Positions 7,158-13,677 of a stretch of DNA of 13,966 nucleotides are shown here, piece by piece; the first letter of the stretch is position 1; every line of letters begins with the position of its first letter. The stretch is from Candidatus Finniella inopinata. GTDB lineage: Bacteria; Pseudomonadota; Alphaproteobacteria; Paracaedibacterales; CAITNM01. Position numbers and translations under genes: made by a program. Below the pieces are notes generated by a model, which saw only the letters and a program-made list of their open reading frames with translations, ran no database searches and had not been told where the DNA came from. The stretch spans positions 1-13,966 of the forward strand of contig CAMDPB010000005.1 of assembly GCA_945903885.1 (NCBI GenBank), read 5' to 3'.

Positions 7158-8385
7158 GCACTAAACAATGTTGTTTCTTACCTAATGATATTTTTATAGA
7201 AGTAGTACGTAACGCTAAAACATCAACTTCTTGCCTTGCATCGGTAACTTGTTCGCCATTAATGCGAAGTCCGCCGCCTTGGGCAAGGCGTTTTGCCTCA
7301 CCTTTACTTGCGCATAATCCAGAAGCCACCAATAACGTTTCCAACGTTGGTATGTCAATTTGTGATTCTTCTATCCATTTAGTGGGAAGGTCAGCGTCAC
7401 TACCAGCACCAAAAGCTGCTTGAACTTGGGTATGAATATCAGTCAAAACACTTGCACCATGACACATTGCAGTTGCAGCATCTGCTAAAGCAATTTTGGC
7501 ATCATTTAAGGCAGATCCTTCAAGCTTTGCGTATTTTTCAAGATCATCAACGGTGAAATCGGTGAAAATTTTCATATACTTGATTACGTCGGCATCGTCT
7601 GTATTTCGCCAAAACTGCCAGTACTCAAAAGGACTGAGCATATTATCATTTAACCAAACTGCACCCTTGGCAGTTTTCCCCATTTTTACGCCACTAGCTG
7701 TTGTCACTAGCGGGCTGGTTAGGCCAAATACTGGTTTTCCTAAAACTCTGCGTGTTAATTCAACACCATTAACAATATTGCCCCACTGATCAGATCCACC
7801 AAGTTGCAAAACGCATTTATGCTTTTTAAACAATTCCATGAAATCATACGCTTGCAGAATCATGTAATTGAATTCTAAGAATGATAAAGGCTGTTCCCGA
7901 TCAAGACGTGATTTTACGCTATCAAAACTCAGCATGCGGTTTACTGAAAAGTGACGACCGTAATTTTTCAAAAAATCAATGTAGTTTATATCCATTAGCC
8001 AGTCTGCATTGTTGACTAAAACTGCATCGGTGGGGCCATTTCCAAACTTTAAAAACTTAGAAAAGCATTCTTTAATACCTTCAATATTATTAGCAATCGT
8101 TTCATCACTATTTTGTTGACGCATTTCGTCTTTGCCTGATGGATCACCCACTTGTGCTGTGGCTCCACCAATTAAAACAATGGGTTTGTGTCCATGTTGT
8201 TGCAGCAAGCGCAACGTCATAATTTGGCTCAGGTTGCCTACATGCAAGCTGCTAGCGGTTGGGTCAAAGCCAATATAGGCAACAACTGTTTCCTTATTTG
8301 CAAATAGCTCATCTAAAGCTTCAAGGTCTGTTGCTTGAAAAAGCAACCCTTTAGATTGTAGGTTTTGCAAAAAGGGACTTTTCAT
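7147..8385 (-). CDS. tyrS: Tyrosyl-tRNA synthetase
   Basis: A class Ic aminoacyl-tRNA synthetase, 412 residues, that charges tRNA-Tyr. Seen: YIGFDPTASSLHVGN (37-51) with the HIGH-like HVGN, IGGATAQVGDPSGK (72-85), QPLSFLEFNYMILQAYDF (165-182), LQLGGSDQWGNI (193-204), and the KMSKS loop as KMGKT (234-238). A C-terminal S4 RNA-binding domain occupies about 345-410 (GEAKRLAQGGGLRINGEQV). Length and order match the bacterial TyrRS type with KMGKT. The ATG at 8385 has only a poor ribosome-binding site. A 152-base divergent interval separates it from the small exported gene at 8538; no T-box is evident. Confidence 0.97.
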   Translation of the reverse strand: MKSPFLQNLQSKGLLFQATDLEALDELFANKETVVAYIGFDPTASSLHVGNLSQIMTLRLLQQHGHKPIVLIGGATAQVGDPSGKDEMRQQNSDETIANNIEGIKECFSKFLKFGNGPTDAVLVNNADWLMDINYIDFLKNYGRHFSVNRMLSFDSVKSRLDREQPLSFLEFNYMILQAYDFMELFKKHKCVLQLGGSDQWGNIVNGVELTRRVLGKPVFGLTSPLVTTASGVKMGKTAKGAVWLNDNMLSPFEYWQFWRNTDDADVIKYMKIFTDFTVDDLEKYAKLEGSALNDAKIALADAATAMCHGASVLTDIHTQVQAAFGAGSDADLPTKWIEESQIDIPTLETLLVASGLCASKGEAKRLAQGGGLRINGEQVTDARQEVDVLALRTTSIKISLGKKQHCLVQVR

Positions 8386-8394
8386 AAAAAACTC

Positions 8395-8418
8395 AATAGC
8401 TATTTGAAAAACTATAGC
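8395..8418. repeat. Overlapping palindromes in the tyrS leader
   Basis: AATAGCTATT (8395-8404) is a perfect ten-base palindrome ten bases upstream of the tyrS start. Overlapping it, GCTAT (8399-8403) can pair with ATAGC (8414-8418). It could be an operator or a leader stem, but chance is not excluded in AT-rich sequence. Confidence 0.3.
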
Positions 8419-8493
8419 AGGGGGTGCGGTATATTTTCTAGAGCTTGGGTATTTTAAGTGACGGCGTTAACAGTTTGTTAATTATTTTATGTT

Positions 8494-8499
8494 TATAAT
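8494..8499 (+). promoter_or_regulatory. Candidate -10 box for the gene at 8538
   Basis: A consensus TATAAT lies 38 bases before the start codon in AT-rich sequence. No good -35 hexamer is found 16-18 bases upstream, so the assignment is tentative. Confidence 0.3.
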
Positions 8500-8537
8500 T
8501 TAATTGTTAATAACTTTTTACTATAACGAGGTTTATT

Positions 8538-8813
8538 ATGAAATATACTTTATCACTATTGCTAGTTGGTGCGTTCTTCGTGGGCACTGCATATGCACCA
8601 GGAAAAAGACCTGCTGCTAAAACTTCACCATTGACTAACGAGCAAAAAATTGCAGCAGTAACTGCTGCAGATTGGAGCAAAAGAAAGGGCGATAATGAAA
8701 TGCCGCCAAGCGACAGAGGAAAGTTGTTTGTTTATAATGGTGGGTGCATGCCTGACAATCAAAAGATGTCTTGGAGCAACCATTTGCAGAGATGTGTTCA
8801 TGAAGTTGGCTAA
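8538..8813 (+). CDS. Small exported protein of unknown function (91 aa)
   Basis: Residues 1-20 (MKYTLSLLLVGAFFVGTAYA) are a clear Sec signal peptide ending in an AYA cleavage site, leaving about 71 mature residues. The mature part is polar with a Pro/Lys-rich start (PGKRPAAKTSP), a stretch of likely helix, and two cysteines (70 and 86) in YNGGCMPDNQ and LQRCVHEVG that could form one disulfide. I know no matching family. GAGG lies seven bases before the ATG, supporting the start. The gene stands alone and ends in a terminator shared with the convergent gene at 8886-9473. Confidence 0.75.
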   Translation: MKYTLSLLLVGAFFVGTAYAPGKRPAAKTSPLTNEQKIAAVTAADWSKRKGDNEMPPSDRGKLFVYNGGCMPDNQKMSWSNHLQRCVHEVG

Positions 8814-8836
8814 TTTTTGATTTATTCCTGTATAAA

Positions 8837-8871
8837 AATTCTCTAGGACATGTGCCTGGAGAATTTTTTTT
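8837..8871. terminator. Bidirectional intrinsic terminator between convergent small genes
   Basis: AATTCTCTAGG (8837-8847) pairs with CCTGGAGAATT (8855-8865), eleven pairs including one G-T, with loop ACATGTG. T residues follow on the plus strand to 8871. On the minus strand the stem runs into a five-T tract followed by ATA. It lies between the stops at 8813 and 8886, so it can serve both genes. Confidence 0.9.
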
Positions 8872-8885
8872 ATGACCATAATTTT

Positions 8886-9473
8886 TTAGTAAGTTCTTAG
8901 CAACTTGATGCTTAATATTCCTTTAGAGGTATGAAAATTTGAAGCCATTGAAGAAGTCTGAGTGAATTCTAAACTGACCACATATTTCATCATCATTTTT
9001 TTACGAATTATCGTATCACCTGATTTCCGCACCATTATTGCATATGGACTAATTGTTAAAGAATCACCTGTTCTTTTTATTGTCTTAAGTTTAAAGGATA
9101 AAAATTCACCTTCAACCATGCCGAGCGTTGTAAGTGTTTGTTCATCAAGTGTTGGTCGAATTTGTAAACATTTCCAATCAATTTCTGACGATTCTGGTAA
9201 GGTTACAGAACCACCATGTCTAAGATCCCAGTTAATGGTGCCAGTAAAGAGGTGAGCTTTTTCTCCATCACTTAAATAATATTTAGCATCTACCCATTGA
9301 GCTGCTGGCCCATGTGATGCTCCGCCTTTTTGCGAAACTAACGGGGTAACACAGCATTTACCAGATGCACTAATTTGACTAAGCAAAAGAACATCATCAT
9401 CATCTAAATTACTAGCAGCATTTAAAATACAAAAAAGTGTAATTATGCAAAAAATTACTTTATTTCTAAACAA
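8886..9473 (-). CDS. Exported protein of unknown function with TTG start (195 aa)
   Basis: I do not recognise a family. The start codon is TTG at 9473, chosen because AGGAAG lies five bases upstream (9479-9484 on the minus strand) and because translation then opens with a signal peptide, MFRNKVIFCIITLFCILNAA, cleaved near residue 20. C15 could be a lipidation site, but the context (TLFC then I) lacks a proper small residue after it, so a plain signal peptidase I substrate is more likely. The mature part begins SNLDDDD, has a CC pair (40-41), and is then mainly beta-strand-like sequence with alternating polar and hydrophobic residues. It lies 52 bases downstream of the folate gene and converges on the gene at 8538. 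Confidence 0.72.
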   Translation of the reverse strand: MFRNKVIFCIITLFCILNAASNLDDDDVLLLSQISASGKCCVTPLVSQKGGASHGPAAQWVDAKYYLSDGEKAHLFTGTINWDLRHGGSVTLPESSEIDWKCLQIRPTLDEQTLTTLGMVEGEFLSFKLKTIKRTGDSLTISPYAIMVRKSGDTIIRKKMMMKYVVSLEFTQTSSMASNFHTSKGILSIKLLRTY

Positions 9474-9525
9474 AACGGCTTCCTATTTCAATAATTATAA
9501 TTTTTTAAATATATAAAATTAATAT

Positions 9526-10068
9526 TTAAGAGTCTAGAGAGGGGCAGCGTGAATAATTAATCACCGTATCAATCAGCATGTCGTGGGGTTCGGTTGGCAG
9601 ATCATCTAACAAAGCCCAAGAAAATGCTAAACTTACTGTGCACGAGCGGTACTGACTTAAGTAACGGTCATAGTGTCCTTTTCCTCTCCCAAGGCGCTTA
9701 CCGCTTTTTGTAAAGGCAAGGCCTGGTACAACTAATAAATCAGGCATAACCAAAGGTGCTGTTTGCGATGGTTCGAAAATCCCAAAGGATTTTTCCCTTA
9801 GCATGTCTAATGAATCAACTTTGTGAAAAGTAATTACATCATCTGTAATGCGTGGATAAGCTGTGGCAATTTGAAGTTTTTGGCATTTTTTAAAAATAGA
9901 ACTTAAATTAATTTCCTGTTCAATAGCTGAATATAGCCCAACACAGGTTGGCTTGGTTGTTTCTATTATATTTGCAAGGCTGGTTAACAAATATGCTTGT
10001 TCTAGCAATTTTTGAGCCTCATCTACCTGGTCACTTTTTAATTTTCTTCTTAATTCAGTTTTATTCAC
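9526..10068 (-). CDS. 5-formyltetrahydrofolate cyclo-ligase
   Basis: A 180-residue enzyme of the 5-FCL/MTHFS family (YgfA type), which converts 5-formyl-THF with ATP to 5,10-methenyl-THF and returns stored or inhibitory folate to the one-carbon pool. Seen: basic N-terminus MNKTELRRKLK, IFEPSQ (97-102), and the diagnostic PDLLVVPGLAF (109-119) with GKRLGRGKGHYDRYL (123-137), the family's G-RLG-G-G-YDR nucleotide-binding loop. PHDMLIDTVI (161-170) matches the conserved C-terminal DTV motif. The start is GTG at 10068, with GAGAGG about ten bases upstream. The gene is divergent from rpmG. Transcription may continue into the exported gene at 9473, as no terminator is visible between them. Confidence 0.92.
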   Translation of the reverse strand: MNKTELRRKLKSDQVDEAQKLLEQAYLLTSLANIIETTKPTCVGLYSAIEQEINLSSIFKKCQKLQIATAYPRITDDVITFHKVDSLDMLREKSFGIFEPSQTAPLVMPDLLVVPGLAFTKSGKRLGRGKGHYDRYLSQYRSCTVSLAFSWALLDDLPTEPHDMLIDTVINYSRCPSLDS

Positions 10069-10097
10069 TGTATTTAGCCTCTCAACGATTTTCTTAC

Positions 10098-10126
10098 TTG
10101 CATAGTGTCAGACCATTTGGTAATTA
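10098..10126 (+). promoter_or_regulatory. Candidate promoter for rpmG
   Basis: TTGCAT (10098-10103) and TAATTA (10121-10126) are separated by 17 bases and would start transcription about 25 bases before the rpmG ATG. The -10 match is weak; an alternative TATAAC (10125-10130) has too long a spacer. Confidence 0.3.
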
Positions 10127-10157
10127 TAACAGTAATTAGATATGTGAAAAATGAATC

Positions 10158-10328
10158 ATGGCAAAGAAAACAGCAACTCTAAATATTAAGCTTCTAAGCT
10201 CAGCAGATACAGGTTTCTTTTATGTTACGAAAAAGAACCCACGCAAGAAGCCAGAAAAGCTAGAGCTTAAAAAATATGACCCAGTTGTACGTAAGCACGT
10301 AGTATTTCGTGAAGCAAAAATAAAATAA
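10158..10328 (+). CDS. rpmG: 50S ribosomal protein L33
   Basis: A 56-residue protein that binds 23S rRNA near the E site of the large ribosomal subunit. The whole length matches L33: it opens MAKKTATLNIKLLSSADTGF, continues FYVTKKN, and ends KKYDPVVRKHVVFREAKIK. It lacks the two CxxC pairs, so it is the zinc-independent (C-minus) form. ADTGFFYVTKKN is typical of alphaproteobacterial L33. The protease gene begins five bases after its stop with no ribosome-binding site of its own, so the two are probably cotranscribed and translationally coupled. Confidence 0.97.
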   Translation: MAKKTATLNIKLLSSADTGFFYVTKKNPRKKPEKLELKKYDPVVRKHVVFREAKIK

Positions 10329-10333
10329 ATTTC

Positions 10334-11803
10334 ATGAAATTTATCGCTCCTATTTTAGGGCTGGTGAAATATGTTTTCATCAGCCTAATTTTTTTAAGTA
10401 CTCTGTTTTGCAGTACTGACCCAAAACTCTTAGCAAAATTACAGCCTTTCGTAGTAAGTATAAAATCTCGTAGCATTGTTGCTGCTTATGGAGATGTTTC
10501 TCCCTCTGCAGGGACTGGTTTTATTGTTGATGTTAAAAATGGATATGTTTTTTCAAATGCTCATGTCGCAGCTGGAAATAAAGTAATTGCTGAATACCTC
10601 GCAACACTTTCATCTGGTAAGGAAATCTCATTAAAACTTATTTATAGTGATCCAACAGCTGACATAGCTGTTTTTCAAGGCGATTTAAAAGACCTTGGTC
10701 TAACGGAAGATCTTCCTCTTAGTTGTGAACCTATTCAAGTTGGTACGAACGTATTGATTATTGGAAAAAATGAAAACCGTCATTTTTCAACACAAACAGG
10801 AGTGGTGGCAAATCCTAATGAAATTGAAGGACATCTTCCCCAGCATGCTATGCGTATTAGTTTAAATATGCAAGGTGGTGGTAGTGGGTCTATGGTTTAC
10901 GACATTTCTTCTGGCCAGGTTATTGGTATAATTTTTGCTTCTAACATGGCAACTAGTGCTTTTGCAATTCCTATAGCTTATGGAGTGGACATTTTAGAAG
11001 CTCTTAAGGCTAATAAGAAACCTAAGCGGTTTTCTTTGGGAGCCATTCTTACGTATTGCTCATTGGACGATTTAGTTAAGTATTATAGTTTTCCAGAAGA
11101 TAGTGCGGGTGAGTATGCAAAGAAATACCCAGGGTCTTTCCATCGTGCTTTAAAGGTGCATAGCATTATGCCTGATAGTCCTGCAGAAGGAATATTAGAA
11201 GTAGGAGATTGTATTCTTGAAATTGATGGGCAAGAAATTGGGCCAAACTTGTACAAGCTAGATAAAATTGTAAATGATTTAGGAGCTGCTAATAAAAAAG
11301 CTGAGTTGCTAGTTATTCGTTACGGCAAGAAAATGAAGTTATCTATGCTTCCTTACAATATGAACGATCGCCAAGTTAAGCGTATGGTCGTATTTGGTGG
11401 GGCTACATTTTTTGAAGCCGATGATGTCATGATTCGTCGTTCTGGCTTAAAAGGTAAAAACAGAGTGCTGATTACCAATGCACGTTTAGGAAGTGGTTTT
11501 ATTGAAAAACTGCCAATGTTTCCTGGCTCAAACCACGCATTGATTTGCGTCGAAAAATTGGGCAGTCATGACATTTTTACCCTTGATGATGTAATAAAAG
11601 CTATTCCTTCATTAATTAAAAGCAGACATTTTACAATTGCCTTTCGTAACTACGGTATCAAAATTGGGTACGATGAAAAAATTATCTTTAATCAAGGACA
11701 ACTTCTTGAAGAAATCAATGTTTTTGAACAAGATGGCGGCGCTGAAGAATTTAGCTTTGACGATAACTCACATGCCTGGTCAGTTAATCGTTTAGCTGCA
11801 TAA
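10334..11803 (+). CDS. Exported HtrA/Deg-type serine protease, Nma111/Deg7-like
   Basis: A 489-residue trypsin-fold protease. A signal peptide or anchor (about 5-26, ending FLSTLFC) sends it to the periplasm. Catalytic triad: H77 in FSNAHVAAG, D110 in DPTADIAVF, S184 in GGGSGSMVYD. The nucleophile loop reads GGSGS where bacterial DegP has GNSGG; GGSSGSPV occurs in the fungal Nma111/plant Deg7 group. A PDZ domain (about 265-335) contains HSIMPDSPAEGILEVGD and ILEIDGQEI, followed by a second, degenerate PDZ-like segment (about 350-440) starting MVVFGGATF, also like that group. The role would be quality control or processing of exported proteins. A lipoprotein alternative (C26) is possible. It converges on rsmD with a 12-base overlap of coding ends. 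Confidence 0.85.
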   Translation: MKFIAPILGLVKYVFISLIFLSTLFCSTDPKLLAKLQPFVVSIKSRSIVAAYGDVSPSAGTGFIVDVKNGYVFSNAHVAAGNKVIAEYLATLSSGKEISLKLIYSDPTADIAVFQGDLKDLGLTEDLPLSCEPIQVGTNVLIIGKNENRHFSTQTGVVANPNEIEGHLPQHAMRISLNMQGGGSGSMVYDISSGQVIGIIFASNMATSAFAIPIAYGVDILEALKANKKPKRFSLGAILTYCSLDDLVKYYSFPEDSAGEYAKKYPGSFHRALKVHSIMPDSPAEGILEVGDCILEIDGQEIGPNLYKLDKIVNDLGAANKKAELLVIRYGKKMKLSMLPYNMNDRQVKRMVVFGGATFFEADDVMIRRSGLKGKNRVLITNARLGSGFIEKLPMFPGSNHALICVEKLGSHDIFTLDDVIKAIPSLIKSRHFTIAFRNYGIKIGYDEKIIFNQGQLLEEINVFEQDGGAEEFSFDDNSHAWSVNRLAA

Positions 11804-12361
11804 AATTGATAATGTAACCTTTAGCTGTAAAAAGGTTATCTGGCATTTTCCGTAAACACGTGAAGGCTGAATACTGAAGTCTGAGTGCTCTATCGCTACT
11901 CCACCCTTTCGTTGTTCAACAACGACAATACCATTTTGAGCTATAAGTTTTTGATCTAGTAGGTATTGAAGCGCTTTAACTTCTAGTCCTTTGTCATAAG
12001 GAGGATCTAGAAATATCACATCAAATGGATAAGCTGTTGTTAGGTCGAAAATATCGCGAGTGATTGTTACTTGGTTATTGATGGATTTTCCCATATTTAA
12101 AATATTTTCTTTAAGCACTGCCTGAACTCGCAGGTTATTTTCACAAAAAACCACTGAAACGGCGCCGCGTGATAGTGCTTCTAAACCTAAGGCGCCAGAA
12201 CCAGCGAACGCGTCTAGAATGCGTAGTTCATTAAAATTCAGTATATTTGTGAGTATGTTGAAAACAGCTTGACGTAAACGGTCAGACGACGGCCTGGAAA
12301 CTAATTCAGGTGGTAACTTTAAATGCTTACCCTTGAATAGGCCTGCGCATATACGCAGCAT
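11792..12361 (-). CDS. rsmD: 16S rRNA (guanine-966-N2)-methyltransferase
   Basis: A 189-residue class I methyltransferase that makes m2G966 in 16S rRNA. Seen: N-terminal RICAGLFKGKHLKLP (3-17), RPSSDRLRQAVFNIL (23-37), SAM-binding motif I LDAFAGSGALGLEALSRGA (49-67), catalytic DPPY (119-122), and the usual YGKCQITFLQL ending. About seven residues (TLSILCS) extend past the normal end and overlap the convergent protease gene. The start ATG shares one base with the stop of the Fis-like gene (TAATG), implying coupled translation as the last gene of the dusB operon. Confidence 0.95.
   Translation of the reverse strand: MLRICAGLFKGKHLKLPPELVSRPSSDRLRQAVFNILTNILNFNELRILDAFAGSGALGLEALSRGAVSVVFCENNLRVQAVLKENILNMGKSINNQVTITRDIFDLTTAYPFDVIFLDPPYDKGLEVKALQYLLDQKLIAQNGIVVVEQRKGGVAIEHSDFSIQPSRVYGKCQITFLQLKVTLSILCS
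11815..11838. repeat. Inverted repeat at the protease/rsmD convergent ends
   Basis: TAACCTTT (11815-11822) pairs perfectly with AAAGGTTA (11831-11838) around an eight-base loop. It lies 12 bases after the protease stop and inside the last codons of rsmD. There is no T-tract on either side, so terminator function is uncertain. Confidence 0.4.
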
Positions 12362-12588
12362 TACAAACCATGTTCACTAAGTTTTTTATGAAGAGTATTT
12401 CGATTGATCCCAAGAACTCTGGCTGCTTTTGCCTTATTACCTTTGACAGCATGGAGTGTTTGCTCTAACAGAGGGCGCTCTACCTCTTGCAGAACTGTGT
12501 TATATAGGCTTGAATCGGTAATATTATCTCCTTGGGTGGTAAAATATTCTTTCACCATTCTTTCAATAACTGCTGCAATCCCGGTCAT
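12361..12588 (-). CDS. Stand-alone Fis-type HTH protein (NtrC C-terminal-like)
   Basis: A 75-residue DNA-binding protein consisting only of a Fis/HTH_8 domain. Residues 28-48 (SLYNTVLQEVERPLLEQTL and on) form the dimerising helices and KGNKAKAARVLGINRNTLHKK (49-69) the helix-turn-helix. The length is below E. coli Fis (98). Two origins fit: a Fis like that of the gammaproteobacterial dusB-fis operon, or the surviving tail of NtrC, which follows dusB (nifR3) and ntrB in many alphaproteobacteria. The phrasing EVERPL and INRNTLHKK suits both, and GINRNTL leans to NtrC. It begins four bases after dusB with no ribosome-binding site of its own and shares a base with rsmD, so it depends on coupling. 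It probably acts as a nucleoid or regulatory protein; without an AAA+ domain it cannot activate sigma-54. Confidence 0.88.
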   Translation of the reverse strand: MTGIAAVIERMVKEYFTTQGDNITDSSLYNTVLQEVERPLLEQTLHAVKGNKAKAARVLGINRNTLHKKLSEHGL

Positions 12589-12592
12589 AATT

Positions 12593-13576
12593 TTATATTA
12601 ATTCTGTTTGTTGATTGTAAAAATTTCGAACAAGTTCTCGCATTTGTACTGGGCATTCAGTTTGGTTGACACGCACCCGGTATTCTGCGGAATCCTTAAG
12701 TCCCTTACTGTACCACCCTAAATGTTTGCGAGTAATTTTAACTCCGCCTTCAGTACCATAAAGCTGTAAAATATCTTCAAAGTGCTCAAGAATGATTTCT
12801 AGCTGTTCTCCCAGCGATGGATCATTTGGTATTGCTCCAGTTGCTAGGTAATCATATGCTTGTTTAATAAACCAAGGGCGTCCGTAAGCACCTCTGCCTA
12901 TCATCACGCCGTCTGCTCCACTTTTTTCTAAAAGATTTTTAGCATCTTCAACGGTAACAACATCACCATTCCCAATAACGGGGACTTTCACAGCTTCTTT
13001 TACGGAACGTATAAAATCCCAGTCAGACCTTCCATTGTATAGCTGACATCGTGTACGGCCATGAACAGTGATCATTTGAATACCTAGGTCTTCAGCAATT
13101 TTGGCTAGCTTTGGTGCATTACGATTATTATCGTCCCACCCGGTACGCATCTTAAGCGTAACGGGAATATTTACAGCTTTAACTGTTGCTTCAATAATTT
13201 TTGCAGCTAAAGCCTCATCACGCATTAAAGCTGAGCCTGCGTGTCCATTAACGATCTTTTTTACAGGACATCCCATGTTAATGTCTATGATTTTAGCGCC
13301 TAAGTCTTCATTTAATTTTGCCGCTTCTGCCATTACACTTGGTTCACAACCTGCCAGTTGGACTACCATGGGTTCTTCACCATGCGCTTGAATCATTCGC
13401 AGGCTTGCGCGGGTTTGACGAATCATTGCTTGGCTAGCAATCATTTCAGAAATCACAAGGCCAGCGCCCATTCGTTTTACAAGGCTCCTAAATGCCATAT
13501 CACTAACACCAGTCATCGGTGCTAGGAAAACGTTCATGTCAAGGCGAACAGGGCCAATGTTAATTGTAGAGTTCAT
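12593..13576 (-). CDS. dusB: tRNA-dihydrouridine synthase B
   Basis: An FMN enzyme of 327 residues that reduces specific uridines in the tRNA D-loop, of the DusB/NifR3 family. Seen: APMTGVSD (19-26) for FMN binding, VVQLAGCEP (71-79), INMGCPVKKI (99-108) with catalytic Cys103, LKMRTGW (141-147), HGRTR (172-176), IGNGDV (201-206) and GVMIGRGAYGRPW (223-235), then the helical tRNA-binding domain (about 245-327, with RKHLGWYSKG). Length is normal. It is the first gene of dusB, Fis-like, rsmD. The start ATG at 13576 has about 100 bases before the next gene on the same strand, enough for a promoter; none is obvious. Confidence 0.96.
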   Translation of the reverse strand: MNSTINIGPVRLDMNVFLAPMTGVSDMAFRSLVKRMGAGLVISEMIASQAMIRQTRASLRMIQAHGEEPMVVQLAGCEPSVMAEAAKLNEDLGAKIIDINMGCPVKKIVNGHAGSALMRDEALAAKIIEATVKAVNIPVTLKMRTGWDDNNRNAPKLAKIAEDLGIQMITVHGRTRCQLYNGRSDWDFIRSVKEAVKVPVIGNGDVVTVEDAKNLLEKSGADGVMIGRGAYGRPWFIKQAYDYLATGAIPNDPSLGEQLEIILEHFEDILQLYGTEGGVKITRKHLGWYSKGLKDSAEYRVRVNQTECPVQMRELVRNFYNQQTELI

Positions 13577-13604
13577 GACCTACAAGCTACGGCAAAAGTG
13601 CTTA

Positions 13605-13640
13605 AAAAACAAGCAGAAAAATGCTTTTATTTTTTTTTGG
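13605..13640. terminator. Weak hairpin terminator behind the right-edge MFS gene
   Basis: AAGCA (13611-13615) pairs with TGCTT (13622-13626), loop GAAAAA. On the minus strand, the direction of the upstream MFS gene, GTTTTTT follows; on the plus strand a long T-rich run follows. The stem is only five pairs, so strength is doubtful, but its place 50 bases after the MFS stop and before dusB fits. Confidence 0.5.
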
Positions 13641-13677
13641 AAATTGTCTGCAGCATATTTGTGTTTTACTATTTTTT

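Noticed and set aside
8386..8537. A T-box or other riboswitch controlling tyrS.
   Set aside because: The leader is under 100 bases on the tyrS side and lacks the T-box sequence and a terminator/antiterminator pair.
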